A stretch of DNA of 64,000 bases, taken from contig FJUW01000023.1 in assembly GCA_900074885.1 (NCBI GenBank), forward strand, positions 270,319-334,318, written 5' to 3'. The translations under genes were made by a program, and so were the position numbers. Shown one piece after another: positions 60,734 through 64,000 of the stretch (positions are counted from its first letter, which is position 1; every line of letters begins with the position of its first letter). Source of the stretch: Rhynchosporium graminicola (lineage: Eukaryota > Ascomycota > Leotiomycetes > Helotiales > Ploettnerulaceae). A model generated the notes under the pieces. That model saw nothing but the letters and a program-made list of their open reading frames with translations. It searched no databases and was not told where the DNA came from.

Positions 60734-63237
60734 GGTTATAATATCTATAGATACCTAGTTAATAGAAAGGTAGTTCGTACCTCTTATCTACGATTTGATA
60801 AAGATAGTTTAGTTATAGAACCTCACGAAGAAAACGCTATAATAGTATCTTAAACTAGGGGTAATAATTCTATCGATACTTTAAGTTAAAATTAAGACGT
60901 CGAGGTTACTAGCGCTACTACTTCTAATACAAGTATCATAAGCTAAGATAAGGATTCCGAAGTCGAAATCGATAGTACGGAAGATACCGAGTCTATAGTT
61001 AAGGACGAAGTTCTAGTACTAGAGGTCGATATTCCGGAGTAAATTACTATATAAAAGAAGCGTAGTAAGCCTCCTGGATCTAAGAACTATATGCTGGAGT
61101 ACGTCCTTAGAGCTATACGCTCTGGCCGTAATAATCCGACTCTAATTTCGACGCCTAAAGTAACCCTAGAACTAAATAATAGCTTCTCCTATACTATCTC
61201 TCTATAAGAAGAAGTACTAGAGAGTACTAGTTAGTATCGACTCGCCTTTCATATAGCTTAAGAAGAGTCTCTATTCTTAGATAATCCGACTACTTTAGAT
61301 TAGGCTATAAAGAGAGCTAATTAGCCAGAATAGAAGAAGGCGATTATTAAGGAATACTAATCTCTTAAAGAGAAGTCGACTTAGAAGACTATAAGTCGCT
61401 CTAATATACTAAAAGGGTATAGAGTACTAGGTTCTCGTTTAGTTTTCAAGACTAAGAGAGATATAGATAGTAAAATCGATAAATATAAGGTCAGATTTAT
61501 AGTCTAAGGTTATACGTAACGATTTAGTTACGATTACGATCAGATATATACTAGAGTCTATAAATCTTCTACTTAGAAGATAAGCTTAGTAGTTATAGCG
61601 GAGTACGACTTAGAAGTCGAATAGTTTAATATAGTAATAGTATTCTTATATAGTAAAGCTGATACTCAGATATACGTTAAATTACTACTATTTTATAGAT
61701 AATTTAGATATAGACTTATAGACGATAAATATATACTCTTACTAAAGGCTCTATATAGTCTGAAGCAGTCTCTACGTCTCTAGTAAGAGACCTTACGTAA
61801 GGAGTTCAGTATTATCGACTTTATACCTTTATAAACTGATAATTACGTATATATTAACTAAGAAACTAGAATAATTATTATTACTTATATCGATAATTTT
61901 CTAGTTATCTTAAAAGCTAGAATAGCTCTTAAAGAGCTTAAGAAGAAGATTCTTACTATATTCGATATTCTACTAGCTAGACTAGCTAAATACTTCCTTA
62001 GCGTCAGAATTATACGTAATAGAGAGAAGAAGACAATTTCTCTTTACTAAGATACGTATATCGATAAGATATTAGATCGATTTAGAATAACTAACTATAA
62101 GAGCGCTAATACGCCCTTTACTACTAGTTCAGAGGTTTCTATAGTTAAATTCAAGAGAGTAGCTACTCTATAAGAAATTAAGCTATATTAATAGCTTTAT
62201 AGTAGTTTATAGTACCTAGCTTATACTCGCTAGGATATACTATACTACTACTCTATACTATTATAATTTCTAATAAATCTATTACCTTAATACCTTACGA
62301 GCGCTAAGAGAGTACTTACGTACTTATAAGGTACGAAGTACTACGCTACGACTTACGGAGGAGATATTACCGATAGAGAGAAAATGAAATTAAGAGGTTT
62401 CTGCGACTCTAATTAAGCTGATAACCGAATCGATAGAATATCATATACCGGAGTATATTTCTTCCTTATAGGAGGTGTTTTCTTAGCTATTTTAAAGCGA
62501 TAGACTACTATAGCTCTTACCTCTACGGAAGCAGAGTATATAGCTATATACGCCTTTACTAGAGAAGTATTATAGATACGCTAAGTACTAAAGGAGCTAA
62601 GCTATAATAAGCTAGACTCTAGGAGTATAGAGATATAGTGCGATAATCAGGGAGCTTTATCTCTATCGGAGAACCCTGAATTATACTAATATACTAAGCA
62701 TATTGATATCAAATTCTACTACTTTCGCTAGGAGGTCGCTAGAGGTTATTTAGACCCTTAGTATATACTCTTAAAAGAGAACGCAGCAGATAGTTTCACT
62801 AAACCACTTAGCTTATAAGACCTTAAGGCCTTTATAGTAATACTGAATATAACTATTTTATACCTAGAATAAGGGGTATAGATATTAATCAGGAAGGTAG
62901 ACTATCTTAAAGGAATTATAGAACCTGGGGTTTATCTAGTTCACGTGATATCGAGGCATAGTTCTAGTCTCTAGGAGTATTACTATACGTACGTATATAA
63001 TAGTATAATCGACTAATTATAGGAAATTAGATCACTTATACCTATAGAAGTTACCGACTTTATAGTATCTCTACAGAGGGGTATATTACGAGGATATAGG
63101 TCTTAGCATAGATCAGGTGACTATAGTCACGTGCATAGTCCGTGCGGATATTCCTAGATAATATCTTCTGTCGACTCTCTATAGTAATTAGTACTGCAAT
63201 ATAACTAATATTATTTAACTACTCTATGCCTTACTCT
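60734..63237 (+). mobile_element. outer Copia, 3' part: reverse transcriptase, RNase H, 3' LTR
   Basis: Begins inside the post-integrase block directly after the inverted copy's LTR. Plus-strand remnants include the reverse transcriptase at about 61430-62000 (AEYDLEVE, LKALYSLKQS and YIDNFLV, the last a mutated YVDD box) and RNase H at about 62380-62810 (SYTGVYFFLIGG, TSTEAEYIAIYA, WCDNQGALSLSENPEL, KHIDIKFYYFR). A GAGGGGTA tract comes just before the 3' LTR at 63084-63237. Confidence 0.8.
63084..63237 (+). repeat. Copia 3' LTR (154 bp)
   Basis: Begins TATTACGAGG (mutated TGTTGCGAGG), ends TTACTCT. Followed by GAAAT and then normal-composition DNA. Confidence 0.8.
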
Positions 63238-63242
63238 GAAAT
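63238..63242. repeat. target-site duplication GAAAT, right copy
   Basis: Pairs with 39034-39038 and marks the return to non-repeat DNA. Confidence 0.7.
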
Positions 63243-64000
63243 TTCTCGTGGGCTTCTCCCACCTGATATATTTGTTGGAGCGTGGACTAATGCTTTGATT
63301 CACTGTACGCATGGTGTTTGATTTGATATCAAAGTCTTTTGTTGAAGCCTCCCACGTATTTCTCAGTTGCGAAAATTGCTGACTTAGAAATGACTAACTC
63401 GATTCAGTAAATCACAGTAAAGGTTGACTCTGCATACGACTTGATAAAGTCAAAGTCTCAGTGCTGCAAGTTCATTACAAGCAATTTTTGGATGCCGAGC
63501 CGTTGCTGACAAACGTGACGAAATACATCGGTGATCAGTAGTCGCCAACGAAATGTCCCATGGCGGAAAAGCAGCCTCTCCGCGTAATCACTGCATATAG
63601 GTATCGATTGTACCGATGTCATGAAGTCTCCGCACAAGTTAAGATGATGACAAACTTCTGTCTGTACTCAGCATTTGAGTTTGTCGGATATTCTGATTTG
63701 ACAACGTGCCTTGCACACCACTGTATAGCTTCAATATCATAGAAACACGTCGGGTATAGGATATGGGCAGCTCGCTCTTTGCGTATGCTGAAGCCCGGGA
63801 GAAACGTAACATGAAATTGTGACCAACTGAAGATTGAAAGCACACACTGCATTCGGTTTCTATGTGCAACCAAGCGTTGACGACGCCCAGGAACTAGAAG
63901 GAGATATCAAAATAATGAATTCAAGAGAAATCAAGAATTTCAGAACTTGAAAATTTGCCAAGACTATAGGTATGTTACATATTCGCTGGCTTGGCGTTGA
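63243..64000. other. normal-composition flank, no confident gene
   Basis: CA and TG are again common. A minus-strand frame at 63619-63873 (84 codons) has no recognised features. If the Copia model is right, this DNA was originally contiguous with 39033. Confidence 0.45.

Larger units (their letters stand above)
39039..63237 (+). mobile_element. nested transposon block inside one Ty1/Copia insertion
   Basis: The outer element has 154-bp LTRs at 39039-39192 and 63084-63237 in the same orientation, flanked by GAAAT on both sides. Its body is split: the 5' part is 39193-43458 and the 3' part is 60734-63083. Between them lie a Gypsy-1 copy, a Gypsy-2 copy and an inverted Copia. About 174 bp of its integrase region (by comparison with the inverted copy) is missing, probably within the break hidden at the N at 49074. 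Everything is RIP-degraded and non-functional. Confidence 0.7.

Noticed and set aside
1..64000. tRNA, rRNA and CRISPR-like arrays
   Set aside because: No tRNA B-box with matching stem, no rRNA-like stretch and no spaced repeat array was seen; the regular repeats are microsatellites.

Overview
The window comes from a filamentous ascomycete fungus (Pezizomycotina). The evidence is short GT-AG introns (about 47-110 bp), fungal protein families (a Nup37-like nucleoporin, a TPO-type MFS transporter, eIF2A) and long transposon blocks with the mark of repeat-induced point mutation (RIP): CA and TG are scarce, TA is very frequent, and TAG/TAA stops break every reading frame. No species is claimed; a Leotiomycetes-like genome is only a guess.

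Layout. (1) 1-8.6 kb: AT-rich relics. A Ty3/Gypsy family (called Gypsy-1 here) lies on the minus strand with 235-bp LTRs, followed by an unclassified RIP-degraded stretch that ends at a 42-bp tandem repeat. (2) 8.6-39.0 kb: a normal-composition gene island holding a small secreted protein (+), a GT2 family glycosyltransferase (-, 7 exons), an uncharacterised 662-residue protein (-, 2 exons), a Nup37-like nucleoporin (-), an MFS transporter (+, 4 exons), a tentative orphan gene (-), eIF2A (+), an acyltransferase-3 membrane protein (-, 3 exons), a 4.8-kb microsatellite-rich gap, a decayed gene (+) and a broken GFA/CENP-V-type gene (-). (3) 39.0-63.2 kb: one nested transposon block. Its outer element is a Ty1/Copia retrotransposon with 154-bp LTRs flanked by the 5-bp duplication GAAAT at 39034-39038 and 63238-63242. 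Inside it lie a 1.54-kb short LTR element, a Gypsy-1 copy, a second Gypsy family (Gypsy-2) and an inverted full-length Copia. (4) 63.24-64 kb: normal flanking DNA.

Four single N bases (3922, 45979, 49074, 56703) all lie in the transposon blocks. Two of them sit between exact direct repeats (935 and 1770 bp), which is best explained by unmerged contig-end overlaps. The other two sit where element structure is interrupted. Distances inside the blocks should therefore not be trusted.

The island genes are mostly housekeeping or general membrane/secretory functions and do not form an obvious pathway. GT2, acyltransferase-3 and the secreted protein could all touch the cell surface, but nothing in the sequence ties them together. 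I found no convincing new molecular system. The most informative points are the single-target-site nested block, the non-canonical TG..CT Copia LTRs, the short non-autonomous Gypsy-2 derivative, the assembly artefacts, and the broken GFA gene next to RIP-mutated DNA.
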